Shown piece after piece: positions 16,865 to 28,186 of a stretch of 64,000 bases of DNA. This DNA is from Caballeronia humi (GTDB taxonomy: Bacteria; Pseudomonadota; Gammaproteobacteria; Burkholderiales; Burkholderiaceae): positions 62,001 to 126,000 of the forward strand of contig NZ_FCNW02000001.1 in NCBI RefSeq assembly GCF_001544475.1. Direction: 5' to 3'. Both the position numbers and the translations under genes were made by a program. The notes under the pieces were generated by a model. The model did no database searches and was not told where the DNA came from. It saw only the letters and a program-made list of their open reading frames with translations. The first letter of the stretch is position 1. Each line of letters starts with the position of its first letter.

Positions 16865-18223
16865 ATGCTTCGCGTCCTGCGCTCTCTCCCGATCATCACC
16901 GCGCGCCGCGCACGAAGCCTCTGGCGCCGTTACGGCATCTTCTGGCTGGGCGCGATCGTGGTCGGCCTCGTCGCTGTGTTTTACGCGCGGCTCATCGACT
17001 GGGGCTACGGCGTCTTCCAGACCGCGCAACATGAGCACGCGTGGCTGCCACTCCTAGTCACGCCGGCCGTCGCCGCGGTGTCCGTCTGGCTCACGCGGAC
17101 GTTCTTTCGCGGCGCCGAGGGCAGCGGCATCCCGCAGGTGATCGCGGTGCTCGACGGCCCGACGTCCGCCTCCGGCGCGCGTCTCCTTACGCTGCGCATT
17201 CTCGCGGGCAAGATCGCCGTGTCGTTCCTCGCGATCCTCGGCGGCTTCACGATCGGACGCGAAGGCCCGACCGTGCAGATCGGCGCCGCACTCATGTTCA
17301 ACCTGCGCCGCCTCTATCCGCGTTCGAACGCACTCATCGAACGGCAACTCGTGCTCGCGGGCGCGGCGGCGGGGTTGTCGGCGGCTTTCAATACGCCGCT
17401 CGCCGGCATCGTGTTCGCGATCGAGGAACTTACGCGCAGCTTCGAAGTGCGCACGAGCGGCGTGCTGATTACGGGGATCATCCTCGCGGGGATCGTCGCG
17501 CTCGGGCTGAACGGCAACTACACGTACTTCGGCACAATCGATATCGGCCAGCCCTTTCCCGACATGCTTGCGCTTGCCGTCGTGCTGACGGCGGTCGTGA
17601 CCGGCATCGCCGGCGGCGTGTTCTGCTGGCTGCTGCTCAACACGTCGAAATGGATTCCCGCGCCGCTCAGGGCGCTCCACGCGTCGCGGCCGGTCGCGTT
17701 CGCCGCGCTGTGCGGACTGGTGATCGCGGTGGTTGGCATCGTGTCGGGCGGGACGACTTTCGGCAGCGGTTACGCCGAAGCGCGCGGCCTGCTGGAGGGT
17801 CGCGAGCAGCTTTCGCAGTTCTATCCGCTCCTGAAGATGATCTCGATGATCGGCTCGTATCTGCCGGGCATTCCGGGCGGGATTTTCGCGCCGTCGCTGT
17901 CGATCGGTGCGGGCTTCGGCAACGTGTTGCACATGGTCTTCGGCCACATGCAGCTATCGATGCTGATCGCGCTCGCGATGGTCGGCTATCTCGCGGCAGT
18001 CACGCAGTCGCCGATCACGGCCTTCGTCATCGTGATGGAGATGATCAACGGCCACGCGCTCGTGATCTCGCTGATGGCGACCGCGCTGATCGCGAGCCGC
18101 GTGTCGCGCTTTTTCGCGCCGCCGCTGTACGAGGCGCTGTCCGGGCGCTATAAGGGGCACAAGCCCGCGCCTCGGCCGGAAACGCCGGAAGCCGAAGAGA
18201 AAGACAAAGCGCCCCAGCATTAA
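16865..18223 (+). CDS. clcB: ClC-family chloride channel / H+:Cl- exchanger
   Basis: The protein has the ClC selectivity motifs GSGIPQVI, GREGPTVQIG (with the gating glutamate) and GIPGGIFAPSLSIGAGFG. It also has AIEELTRSF, which keeps the internal proton-transfer glutamate of exchangers. About 10-12 membrane helices are present, so a coupled H+/Cl- exchanger of the inner membrane is most likely. From the ATG at 16865 it has 452 residues; this start has CCGGAA upstream. ATG at 16820 or TTG at 16793 are possible. The C-terminal 25 residues are charged and disordered. The gene symbol is tentative. Confidence 0.88.
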   Translation: MLRVLRSLPIITARRARSLWRRYGIFWLGAIVVGLVAVFYARLIDWGYGVFQTAQHEHAWLPLLVTPAVAAVSVWLTRTFFRGAEGSGIPQVIAVLDGPTSASGARLLTLRILAGKIAVSFLAILGGFTIGREGPTVQIGAALMFNLRRLYPRSNALIERQLVLAGAAAGLSAAFNTPLAGIVFAIEELTRSFEVRTSGVLITGIILAGIVALGLNGNYTYFGTIDIGQPFPDMLALAVVLTAVVTGIAGGVFCWLLLNTSKWIPAPLRALHASRPVAFAALCGLVIAVVGIVSGGTTFGSGYAEARGLLEGREQLSQFYPLLKMISMIGSYLPGIPGGIFAPSLSIGAGFGNVLHMVFGHMQLSMLIALAMVGYLAAVTQSPITAFVIVMEMINGHALVISLMATALIASRVSRFFAPPLYEALSGRYKGHKPAPRPETPEAEEKDKAPQH

Positions 18224-18270
18224 ATCGGACGATTCCACTTCGACTCACGCAAACGTTCCCGCAGAAAAAC

Positions 18271-18302
18271 AAAAAGCCAGGACCACCCGATCCCGGCTTT
18301 TC
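18271..18302. terminator. Bidirectional terminator between clcB and minE
   Basis: AAAAGCC-A-GGA ... TCC-C-GGCTTTT hairpin with A and T runs on both sides, positioned to end both the plus-strand ClC transcript and the minus-strand min operon. Confidence 0.75.
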
Positions 18303-18348
18303 CTTTCCCGGCACGCGCTATCCCGGCACGTGCGCGGCATTCACGTTT

Positions 18349-18603
18349 TTACGCCTGCGGAATTTCGATCTTCACTTCCAGCACTTCGAGGTCGTCCTGA
18401 CGCTCGAGACTCACGCGGATGTCATCGTTGGAAATCTTCACGTACTTGGAAATCACGGCAACGAGTTCTCGTTGCAACGCCGGCAGATAATCGGCGGCAG
18501 CTTTGCCGCCCGCGCGTTCGTGCGCAATGATCAACTGCAAGCGTTCCTTCGCAACCGAAGCGGACTTCTTTTTCTCGCCCAGCAAAAACGAAAGAATCGA
18601 CAT
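18349..18603 (-). CDS. minE: Cell division topological specificity factor MinE
   Basis: The 84-residue protein starts [20 protein letters not shown], the membrane-binding N-terminus, followed by [12 protein letters not shown], the anti-MinCD segment that stimulates MinD ATPase. The C-terminal half is the dimerising topological-specificity domain ([19 protein letters not shown]). It gives MinCD its pole-to-pole oscillation. It is the last gene of minCDE, 9 bases after minD. Confidence 0.96.
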   Translation of the reverse strand: MSILSFLLGEKKKSASVAKERLQLIIAHERAGGKAAADYLPALQRELVAVISKYVKISNDDIRVSLERQDDLEVLEVKIEIPQA

Positions 18604-18612
18604 TGCGTCCCC

Positions 18613-19428
18613 TTACTTGGTGCCGAAGATGCGTTGCAGCAGGCCTGGCTTCTGATAATCGGTGAAACGCAGCGCTTTTTCCTCGCCAAGGAATCGCGAC
18701 ACGATGTCCTTGTACGATTCGGCGACGTCAGTACCATCGAGGTGCACGGCGGGCAGACCCTGGTTCGACGCATGCAGCACAGCTTCCGATTCCGGAACCA
18801 CGCCGATGAGTTCGATCCGAAGGATTTCCTGAATATCGCTGAGCGAGAGCATTTCGCCTTCGCTCACACGCTTCGGGTTGTAGCGCGTGATCAGCAGATG
18901 TTCCTTGATAGGCTCCTTGCCCTCGATCGCGCGCTTCGTCTTCGACGACAGAATGCCGAGAATGCGGTCCGAATCCCGCACCGACGACACTTCCGGATTC
19001 GTCACGATCAACGCTTCGTCGGCGAAGTGCATCGCGAGCAGCGCGCCCGACTCGATGCCGGCCGGCGAATCGCACACGATGTATTCGAAGTCCATCGCGA
19101 TCAGATCGTTGATCACCTTTTCCACGCCTTCCATCGTCAGCGCGTCCTTGTCACGGGTTTGGGACGCCGGCAGGATGAAAAGGTTCTCGCATTTCTTGTC
19201 CTTGATGAGCGCCTGGTTCAGATTCGCTTCACCCTGGATCACGTTGATGAGGTCGTACACCACGCGGCGTTCGCAGCCCATGATGAGGTCGAGGTTGCGC
19301 AGACCGACGTCGAAGTCGATCACGGCCGTCTTGTGGCCGCGCAATGCGAGCGCCGTTGCGAAGCTCGCGCTGGTGGTCGTCTTGCCGACGCCGCCCTTCC
19401 CCGAAGTCACCACAATGATTTTTGCCAT
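18613..19428 (-). CDS. minD: Septum site-determining ATPase MinD
   Basis: The 271-residue deviant Walker A ATPase has KGGVGKTTTSASFATALA at residues 11-28, the Walker B-like VIDFDVGLRNLDL and the switch DSPAGIESGALLAM. It ends with a short amphipathic membrane-targeting helix (LLQRIFGTK). It recruits MinC to the membrane and oscillates under MinE. It is flanked by minC and minE in the usual order, and nothing is missing. Confidence 0.97.
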   Translation of the reverse strand: MAKIIVVTSGKGGVGKTTTSASFATALALRGHKTAVIDFDVGLRNLDLIMGCERRVVYDLINVIQGEANLNQALIKDKKCENLFILPASQTRDKDALTMEGVEKVINDLIAMDFEYIVCDSPAGIESGALLAMHFADEALIVTNPEVSSVRDSDRILGILSSKTKRAIEGKEPIKEHLLITRYNPKRVSEGEMLSLSDIQEILRIELIGVVPESEAVLHASNQGLPAVHLDGTDVAESYKDIVSRFLGEEKALRFTDYQKPGLLQRIFGTK

Positions 19429-19502
19429 ACAAGGTACCTTGTGTTCGTCAATAAGTCCGACTGCCGTTTGCCCATGCGCGCCGTTCGGTCAGGCGCCACG
19501 CA

Positions 19503-20276
19503 CTAGGTGAGCCGCAGCGGTTCGATCATCAGTTTTTCTTCATCGAGCCAGATCTGCACCGACTTGCCCAGGACATCGGCGGGCAAGGGGTTTTCGGTCG
19601 TCCGGTAGATTCCCGCGATCGAAATCAGTTCCGGCTCGAGACAGGTGCAGAAAATTCGCGCGTCGTTATTGCCGTGCACGCCCGCGAGCGCGCGCCCGCG
19701 CAACGGCGCATAGATATGAATGTTGCCTTCCGCGATCAATTCCGCGCCGTAGGACACGAGCCCGAGCACGATCAGATCGCCCTTCGCGTACACCTGCTGG
19801 CCGGAACGCAACGGCCGGTCGATGATGGTCGCGGGCATGGGCAACGCTGGCGGCGGCGTCTTCGCCACCGCAGCCTCAATCACGGCCGCGGCTTCGGTGT
19901 TCGCGCTCGCGGCGCCTTCAGACGGCTTCGGTGCACCGCGCCGGTCGCGTGCTTCGAGCAGCGGCAATCCGCCCGACGACGCCCATTGCGTAGCCCACGT
20001 CTGCGCGGGCGACGCGACGACGCCGATCGGCCGCATGCGCACGCTCGCGAGCAACTGCGCGAGTTCGTCGAGCGGCACGCGGTCGGTGGCAGACGTCTCG
20101 GCGAGACGGCGCACGTCGATCGCGACGACGTCGTTGGCGAAAAACTCGGGAGTCGCTTCGAAGCGCCGCGTGAGTTCGGTGCGCAGCGCGTCAAGGTCGG
20201 TAGTCTTGACGACGAAAAGAAGCGTGTCGACGGAGCCGCTGCGCAGTTCGAAAAAGGGCGTTTTGTTGAGCGACAT
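19503..20276 (-). CDS. minC: Septum site-determining protein MinC
   Basis: The 257-residue FtsZ antagonist has an N-terminal FtsZ-inhibiting domain (about 1-105, opening [19 protein letters not shown]). A linker rich in Ala and Pro (about 120-150) follows. The C-terminal beta-helix domain binds MinD and dimerises, with conserved [20 protein letters not shown] and [20 protein letters not shown]. The ATG at 20276 is preferred over an in-frame TTG four codons upstream. A TAAAAT box on the minus strand (20300-20305) is a possible -10 element for the operon. Confidence 0.95.
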   Translation of the reverse strand: MSLNKTPFFELRSGSVDTLLFVVKTTDLDALRTELTRRFEATPEFFANDVVAIDVRRLAETSATDRVPLDELAQLLASVRMRPIGVVASPAQTWATQWASSGGLPLLEARDRRGAPKPSEGAASANTEAAAVIEAAVAKTPPPALPMPATIIDRPLRSGQQVYAKGDLIVLGLVSYGAELIAEGNIHIYAPLRGRALAGVHGNNDARIFCTCLEPELISIAGIYRTTENPLPADVLGKSVQIWLDEEKLMIEPLRLT

Positions 20277-20436
20277 AGGAACAGCCAAAAATTTTGCGTA
20301 TTTTACAGGCGTGCGCGCGCTCGGCCATCTTTTTTAAGACCGGTTTGCGTGCGACGTGTGCGTGATGAAGGACCGCGAGGACCACCGCGCGAAGAACGAC
20401 ATCGGCGCGGCGAAAAGCGAGGACAGGTAGGACGAT

Positions 20437-20976
20437 TCACGCCGTGCCCGGCGTGTCTTGCTCTTCCGTGTGAACGTGGCGCACGAGCAGCGTTTCCCAG
20501 ACTTCCGCGTGCAAGGGCATCGCGCGGCGATCGCCCGTCGGACCGAAACCGAGTCGCTCGTAGAAGCGCATCGCGGTACGGTTTTCATCGGCGATCCATG
20601 CATACACTTCCGACGATCCTTGCGCCGCGAGCCACTCCGTCGCCGCGTTCACGAGCAGTTCGCCGCCACGCAGATGCCGGACGGCCGGCGCGACCCACAG
20701 CGCATGCACGAACGCACGGCCGCGCGCCGCTTCATCGACGAACGCGCCGACGAGACCCGCCGGATGGCCTTCGGTGTAGAGCAGAAACGTGGCAGTGGTC
20801 GCGGAGTTCGCGTGGTGGTTGGCGGTATCGCCGAAACTGGATTCGGCGACGAGCAGCGCGTCCTCGAGCGTTTCGTCGAAGGCGTACGGCGCCTCGCGCA
20901 GGGACGCCGTGCGGAGCTCGCGGAGGACGGCCCCCTGATGCGCGGCGATGCGGCGAACGGTCAGTGAAGGACTCAT
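20437..20976 (-). CDS. GNAT family N-acetyltransferase
   Basis: The 179-residue protein has the GNAT fold: LTVRRIAAHQGAVLRELRTA at strand 1/helix 1, then HALWVAPAVRHLRGGELLVN (acetyl-CoA binding motif A) and a C-terminal AWIADENRTAMRFYERLGF. That ENRTAMRFYERLGF stretch is strongly diagnostic. The substrate is unknown; RimI-like or small-molecule acetylation are both possible. It lies downstream of map on the same strand, but the gap makes co-transcription uncertain. Confidence 0.85.
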   Translation of the reverse strand: MSPSLTVRRIAAHQGAVLRELRTASLREAPYAFDETLEDALLVAESSFGDTANHHANSATTATFLLYTEGHPAGLVGAFVDEAARGRAFVHALWVAPAVRHLRGGELLVNAATEWLAAQGSSEVYAWIADENRTAMRFYERLGFGPTGDRRAMPLHAEVWETLLVRHVHTEEQDTPGTA

Positions 20977-21090
20977 GCGGGCGATTATCTCTCTGGCTCT
21001 TGCTGGCTATCTCTTTATAGCTTCAACCGAACGGGCGATTGAGTCAATTTTTTCTTGCAATCAACACTTGCGATGGTCGCGAGCGCTTTG

Positions 21091-21873
21091 TTACGGCGCG
21101 GCATGGACGCCGGTGCCGTCGGGCCAGGGCGTGAGCAACTCGAAGCCGTCTTCGGTGACGGCGACCATGTGCTCCCATTGCGCCGAGAGCGAGCGGTCCT
21201 TCGTGGTGACGGTCCAGCCGTCGCGCGATTGCTGGGTGGCCGCGCGCCCCGCGTTCACCATCGGCTCGATCGTAAAGACGAGGCCCGGTTTCAGGCGCAG
21301 CCCCGCGCCACGCTGACCGTAGTGCAGCACTTGCGGGTCTTCGTGATACACGCGGCCGATGCCGTGGCCGCAATACTCGCGCACGATCGAAAACCCCTCG
21401 CGATGCGCGACCGTCTGAATCGCCTGGCCGACGTCGCCGAGTGTCGCGCCCGGCCGCACTTCGCGGATGCCCGCGACCATCGCTTCATAAGTGGTGTCGC
21501 AGAGGCGCTGCGCTTCCAGGCTCGGCTTCCCGGCGTAATACATGCGGCTCGTGTCGCCGAAATAGCCGTCCTTGATGATCGCGACGTCGATGTTGATGAT
21601 GTCGCCGTCCTTCAGTTCCTTCGGCCCCGGGATGCCGTGGCACACGACGTGATTCACCGACGTGCAGACCGTCTTCGGGAACCCCATGTAGCCGACGTTC
21701 GCCGGGATGGCTTTCAGTTCATCGACGATGAAGCGGTTGCAGATCGAATCGAGTTCGTCGGTGGTCACGCCCGGACGAACATGCTCGCCGATCATCGCGA
21801 GGACCTCGGCGGCCATGCGGCCTGAGATGCGCAGTTTTTCGATGTCGGCGGGCGTCTTGAGAGTAATGGCCAT
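21091..21873 (-). CDS. map: Methionine aminopeptidase, type I
   Basis: The 260-residue metalloprotease removes the initiator methionine from nascent proteins. The dinuclear-metal ligands lie in NIDVAIIKDGYFGDTSRMYY (two Asp), the GHGIG motif (His) and the C-terminal EPMVNAG and SAQWEHMVAV segments (two Glu). Length and motif order are normal for a class Ia enzyme with no extra zinc-finger domain. It stands alone here, without rpsB/tsf neighbours. Confidence 0.96.
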   Translation of the reverse strand: MAITLKTPADIEKLRISGRMAAEVLAMIGEHVRPGVTTDELDSICNRFIVDELKAIPANVGYMGFPKTVCTSVNHVVCHGIPGPKELKDGDIINIDVAIIKDGYFGDTSRMYYAGKPSLEAQRLCDTTYEAMVAGIREVRPGATLGDVGQAIQTVAHREGFSIVREYCGHGIGRVYHEDPQVLHYGQRGAGLRLKPGLVFTIEPMVNAGRAATQQSRDGWTVTTKDRSLSAQWEHMVAVTEDGFELLTPWPDGTGVHAAP

Positions 21874-22042
21874 TGAGTGGAGCGGATGAAGTCGGGACGC
21901 GGTCGCGCTCTTGGGAGCGGCGGCGTGGTGAGCGGATTTGTCGGCGATGATAGCATCGCCGGGCTGAGAGCCTGGACGGGTCGGTCTTGTGTTGTGCCGG
22001 CGTTTACGGTTTATTGGGGCTCTTTTCCTTGACCGAAGGCCT

Positions 22043-22378
22043 ATGTCTCTACGTCGTTTTGCTGTTGTTTCTCTCGTCGTGCTTGCCGCCTGCAGTTCAA
22101 CGAGCGGCCCGGAATTGCGCGCCTCGAAACCCGTGATTCACGTTTCGTCGGCGCGGACCGCGTCGGATATTTCCAGTTGCCTCGAACGCATGCTGCTCTC
22201 TGTGCAGACGATCCGCGATAGCGGTTCCACGGAACTCGTCGTGGGGCCGAATGCGTGGCTCGTCACGCTGACGCCGTCGGGTTATGGGTCGATCGTGAAG
22301 GTGCAGAAGTCGCCCGGCGAGTACGGCGGATTGCCGGAGCCGGAACTGCGTTTCGATATCGCGCGATGCACGACTTGA
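22043..22378 (+). CDS. Small lipoprotein, function unknown
   Basis: The 111-residue protein has a lipoprotein signal sequence MSLRRFAVVSLVVLAACSS with lipobox LAAC. The ATG at 22043 has a GAAGG ribosome-binding site. The mature part is about 93 residues, containing ISSCLERMLLSVQTIRDSGS and a terminal cysteine (IARCTT), suggesting one disulfide. No family is recognised. It ends 22 bases before a strong bidirectional terminator shared with the convergent tRNA-Ser. Confidence 0.7.
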   Translation: MSLRRFAVVSLVVLAACSSTSGPELRASKPVIHVSSARTASDISSCLERMLLSVQTIRDSGSTELVVGPNAWLVTLTPSGYGSIVKVQKSPGEYGGLPEPELRFDIARCTT

Positions 22379-22400
22379 GGTGATTGCGCCGCGCATAAGC

Positions 22401-22436
22401 AAAAACCCCGCAGATCTTTCGATCTGCGGGGTTTTA
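22401..22436. terminator. Bidirectional terminator, lipoprotein / tRNA-Ser
   Basis: AAAAACCCCGCAGATC-TTTC-GATCTGCGGGGTTTT hairpin with a T run in both directions. It ends both the upstream lipoprotein transcript and the minus-strand tRNA-Ser(CGA). Confidence 0.92.
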
Positions 22437-22441
22437 AATTC

Positions 22442-22531
22442 TGGCGGAAAGGGTGAGATTCGAACTCACGGTACCCCTAAAGGTACACTGGATTTCGAGT
22501 CCAGCGCATTCGACCACTCTGCCACCTTTCC
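22442..22531 (-). tRNA. tRNA-Ser(CGA)
   Basis: A 90-base class II tRNA read on the minus strand, with acceptor GGAAAGG/CCTTTCC, a long variable arm, anticodon CGA in loop CTCGAAA, TTCGAAT T-loop and encoded CCA with discriminator G. It lies 116 bases downstream of serS on the same strand, so substrate and synthetase genes are neighbours. Confidence 0.97.
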
Positions 22532-22647
22532 GTTTAAACCAAACCGTTTCCGGCCTTCGCCAGCGGGTCGTTGCTCAGCGAAGTTCAAGATTATAACGAA
22601 GCTGTTTTGGCTTTCCAAGTCCCTTTTCGCATCTTTCCCGAAAAAAT

Positions 22648-25492
<2,845 letters not shown>

Positions 25493-25645
25493 GGGGTTTT
25501 GTGACGCAGGTTGGGCAAAGGCGGCGATAATCTTTCGCTTTTCTGAGACAGGCTCGGCTGACCGGTCAGGACGGGTCATTATGACAGCCGATGCGCACGC
25601 ACGAAGCGCGCCGCGCCGGACACACAAAGATAGGGACGAAACCCC

Positions 25646-26968
25646 ATGGGACAAGAGAAGGGACATTTCGACGAATCCGCCGCATCGGCCTACGCCCCGC
25701 TCACGCCCGTGCCGCTTGCGCGCCGCGCCTTCGTCACGACCGATGCCTTCGCCCTCTGGTTCTCGCTCGGCATCGGCTTGCTGGTCGCGCAGGCGGGCGC
25801 GCTGCTCGTGCCGGGACTCTCGCTGCCGCACGCGCTGACGGCGATCGCGATCGGCACGGCGGTCGGCGTCGTGCTGCTCGCGCTCGCGGGCGTGATCGGC
25901 ACGGACACGGGGCTCGCGGCGATGTCGTCGCTGCGGCCGACGCTCGGCGTGCGCGGCGCGTCGGTGCCGGCGGTGCTGAACGCGGTGCAACTCGTCGGCT
26001 GGGGCTCGTTCGAGATCATCGTGATGCGCGATTCCGCCGATGCGCTCGCCAAACAGTCGTTCAATCTCTCGATGCCGCTCATCTGGACGCTCGTGTTCGG
26101 CGTCCTCGCGACGCTGCTCGCCGTGACCGGGCCGCTCTCCTTCGTGAGGCGGTTCTTGCGCACGTGGGGCATCTGGCTGCTGCTCGGCGGCGCCGGGTGG
26201 CTCACGTGGAACCTGCTCGCGAAGCACGATCTCGCCGCGCTGATGAACCGCCCCGGCACGGGCGAGATGGCGTTCGGCGCGGGCATCGACCTGGTCGTCG
26301 CGATGCCGCTTTCGTGGCTGCCGCTGATCGCCGATTACACGCGTTTCGGCCGCAGCGCGGGCGGCACGTTTCGCGGCACGCTCCTGGGCTACGGCATCGC
26401 GAATCTGTGGTTTTATGCGCTCGGCGCGATCTACGGGCTCGCGGCGGGCGGCGGCGATGCCTTGCTGACCGTCGCGTTCGCCCAGGCGGGCGGCGGCGTC
26501 GCGCTACTACTGATCCTCATCGACGAAATCGACAACGCCTTCGCCGATATCCACTCGGCGGCCGTATCGACGGGCACGTTCTGGGCGCGGGCAAGCGTGC
26601 CGGTGCTGTCGGCGGCGTTCGGCGCGTTGTGCACGCTGGTCGCACTGGTCGTCGAGATGGGGAAATATCAGAACTTTCTGCTTCTGATCGGCTCGGTGTT
26701 CGCGCCGCTCTTCGGCGTCGTGCTGGCGGATCATTTCATCGTGCGCAAACGGCGTATCGATGTTGCCGCCATCGGCGATGTTGGCGGCCGGTATGGCTTC
26801 TCGGGCGGCTGGCACGTGAGCGCGTTCGTCGCGTGGGCGGTTGGCATCGCGGCGTATCACGCGATCAATCAGTGGCTGCCGAACCTCGGCGCGACGCTGC
26901 CGGCGTTGGCGATCGGCGCGCTGGTCTATCTCGGATTGATTTCGGCGCGCGGGCGTGCCTATGCGTGA
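25646..26968 (+). CDS. NCS1-family permease (CodB/CytX-like)
   Basis: The 440-residue inner-membrane transporter has about 12 hydrophobic segments. FSLGIGLLVAQAGALLVPGL and SWLPLIADYTRFGRS are typical of the nucleobase:cation symporter-1 family, as is LADHFIVRKRRID. CytX-like (hydroxymethylpyrimidine) and CodB-like (cytosine) proteins are the closest classes I recognise, but no TPP riboswitch is present. The adjacent ureohydrolase and LysR regulator suggest that it may import a guanidino or related nitrogen compound. It has a GGGACG sequence close upstream but no strong ribosome-binding site. Confidence 0.85.
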   Translation: MGQEKGHFDESAASAYAPLTPVPLARRAFVTTDAFALWFSLGIGLLVAQAGALLVPGLSLPHALTAIAIGTAVGVVLLALAGVIGTDTGLAAMSSLRPTLGVRGASVPAVLNAVQLVGWGSFEIIVMRDSADALAKQSFNLSMPLIWTLVFGVLATLLAVTGPLSFVRRFLRTWGIWLLLGGAGWLTWNLLAKHDLAALMNRPGTGEMAFGAGIDLVVAMPLSWLPLIADYTRFGRSAGGTFRGTLLGYGIANLWFYALGAIYGLAAGGGDALLTVAFAQAGGGVALLLILIDEIDNAFADIHSAAVSTGTFWARASVPVLSAAFGALCTLVALVVEMGKYQNFLLLIGSVFAPLFGVVLADHFIVRKRRIDVAAIGDVGGRYGFSGGWHVSAFVAWAVGIAAYHAINQWLPNLGATLPALAIGALVYLGLISARGRAYA

Positions 26969-26980
26969 GCCATGAATGCA

Positions 26981-27004
26981 GAGGGCCGCTGCGCAGCGAC
27001 CCTC
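26981..27004. terminator. Hairpin between convergent permease and ureohydrolase genes
   Basis: GAGGG-C-CGCTGCGCAGCG-A-CCCTC forms a stable stem with one mismatch pair. There is no T run, so it may be a weak or Rho-assisted stop for the two converging genes. Confidence 0.35.
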
Positions 27005-27036
27005 CGCGTTTCGGCCAGAACTAACGGCCGCCCGAA

Positions 27037-28059
27037 TTACTTGGCTGCGCGATATTCCACGCCCGGCAACACGCACAGCAGTTCGAACGCCAGATTGGCA
27101 GCGAGGAGCGCCGTCGTGCCGAACGGGTCGTAGGGCGGCGCGACCTCAACCAGATCCGCGCCGACGATATTGAGCCCGCGCGCCCCGCGGATGATCTCCA
27201 GCGCCTGCGGCACGGTCAGCCCGGCGATCTCCGGCGTGCCCGTTCCGGGCGCGAACGCCGGATCGATGCCGTCGATATCGAACGTGATGTACACCGGCCC
27301 GTCGCCCATCTGCTCGCGCACTTCCGCCATCAAGGGCGCGAGCGACTTGTTCCAGCATTCCTCCGTCTGCACGACGCGAAAACCCTGCTCACGGCACCAG
27401 TCGAAATCGCCCGCTTCGTAGCCCGTGCCGCGCAGGCCGATCTGCACGACGCGCTTGCAATCCAGCAGGCCCTCTTCCACCGCGCGTCGAAACGGCGTGC
27501 CGTGCGCGATCTTCTCGCCGAACATGGTGTCGTTGACGTCGGCGTGGGCGTCGATGTGAATCAGCCCGACCTTGCCGTGCTTTTTCGCGATGGCGCGCAG
27601 GATCGGCAGCGCGATCGTGTGGTCGCCGCCGAGCGTCAGCGGCTTGCAGCCGTGCGCGAGAATCTCGTCGTACGCGCGCTCGATGCGGTCGATTGAATCC
27701 AGCAGGTTGTACGGATTGATCGCGACATCGCCGATATCGGCGACGCGCAGCGAATCGAACGGCGCGGCGCGCGTCGCCATGTTGTACGGGCGCAGCAGCA
27801 CCGATTCGCTGCGCACCTGACGCGGCCCGAAGCGCGCGCCGGTGCGGTTCGACGTGCCGAGGTCGAACGGCACGCCGACGAAGCACGCATCCAGCCCCGC
27901 CGCTGACTGAACGTGCGGCAGGCGCATCATCGTCGTGATGCCGCCGCAGCGCGGCATCTGGTTGCCGGAGAGCGGCTGCGGGCGTTCGCTGCGGTGATCG
28001 GGCGCGGTGAAATGCGAGTCGAAGTGCTCGGCAGGGGCAAAAAGCGACGATGTATTCAT
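27037..28059 (-). CDS. Ureohydrolase: guanidinobutyrase/agmatinase family
   Basis: The 340-residue arginase-superfamily enzyme hydrolyses a guanidino compound to urea plus an amine. The two-Mn ligand motifs are GGDHT (144-148), IDAHADVND (169-177) and FDIDGIDPAFAPGTGTPE. The opening PLSGNQMPRCGGITTMMRLP and the block GPRQVRSESVLLRPYNMATR fit Pseudomonas-type guanidinobutyrase/guanidinopropionase (GbuA/GpuA) as well as or better than E. coli agmatinase SpeB. The divergent LysR regulator supports an inducible catabolic role. It should not be assumed to be agmatinase for polyamine synthesis. Confidence 0.88.
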   Translation of the reverse strand: MNTSSLFAPAEHFDSHFTAPDHRSERPQPLSGNQMPRCGGITTMMRLPHVQSAAGLDACFVGVPFDLGTSNRTGARFGPRQVRSESVLLRPYNMATRAAPFDSLRVADIGDVAINPYNLLDSIDRIERAYDEILAHGCKPLTLGGDHTIALPILRAIAKKHGKVGLIHIDAHADVNDTMFGEKIAHGTPFRRAVEEGLLDCKRVVQIGLRGTGYEAGDFDWCREQGFRVVQTEECWNKSLAPLMAEVREQMGDGPVYITFDIDGIDPAFAPGTGTPEIAGLTVPQALEIIRGARGLNIVGADLVEVAPPYDPFGTTALLAANLAFELLCVLPGVEYRAAK

Positions 28060-28153
28060 GGCGTTCGATGATTTCCGGTGAGAGGGTCTATCGGATGATC
28101 CTTAATTTATAGGCGCTCTGGCGGGACGTTAAAATGGCGCCAAAATTAACTTC

Positions 28154-28173
28154 ACATCGATATTTATCGATGT
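28154..28173. promoter_or_regulatory. Perfect palindrome, probable LysR operator
   Basis: ACATCGATA-TT-TATCGATGT, with two perfect 9-base arms, lies in the 127-base region between the divergent ureohydrolase and LysR genes. It is 13 bases before the LysR ATG and abuts its AAGGA ribosome-binding site. The position suits autoregulation and divergent control. Confidence 0.6.
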
Positions 28174-28186
28174 AAGGACGCCGCCG

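Noticed and set aside
25500-25645. TPP riboswitch upstream of the NCS1 permease
   Set aside because: A lone CTGAGA is present, but the GGGGTG, CCTGAT and final AGCGNRGGGA elements of the THI box are missing.
25591-27024. 477-residue open frame in an alternative plus frame over the permease
   Set aside because: The sequence is Arg/Ala-rich, lacks any domain and starts in non-coding sequence, while the NCS1 permease in the neighbouring frame has clear membrane helices.
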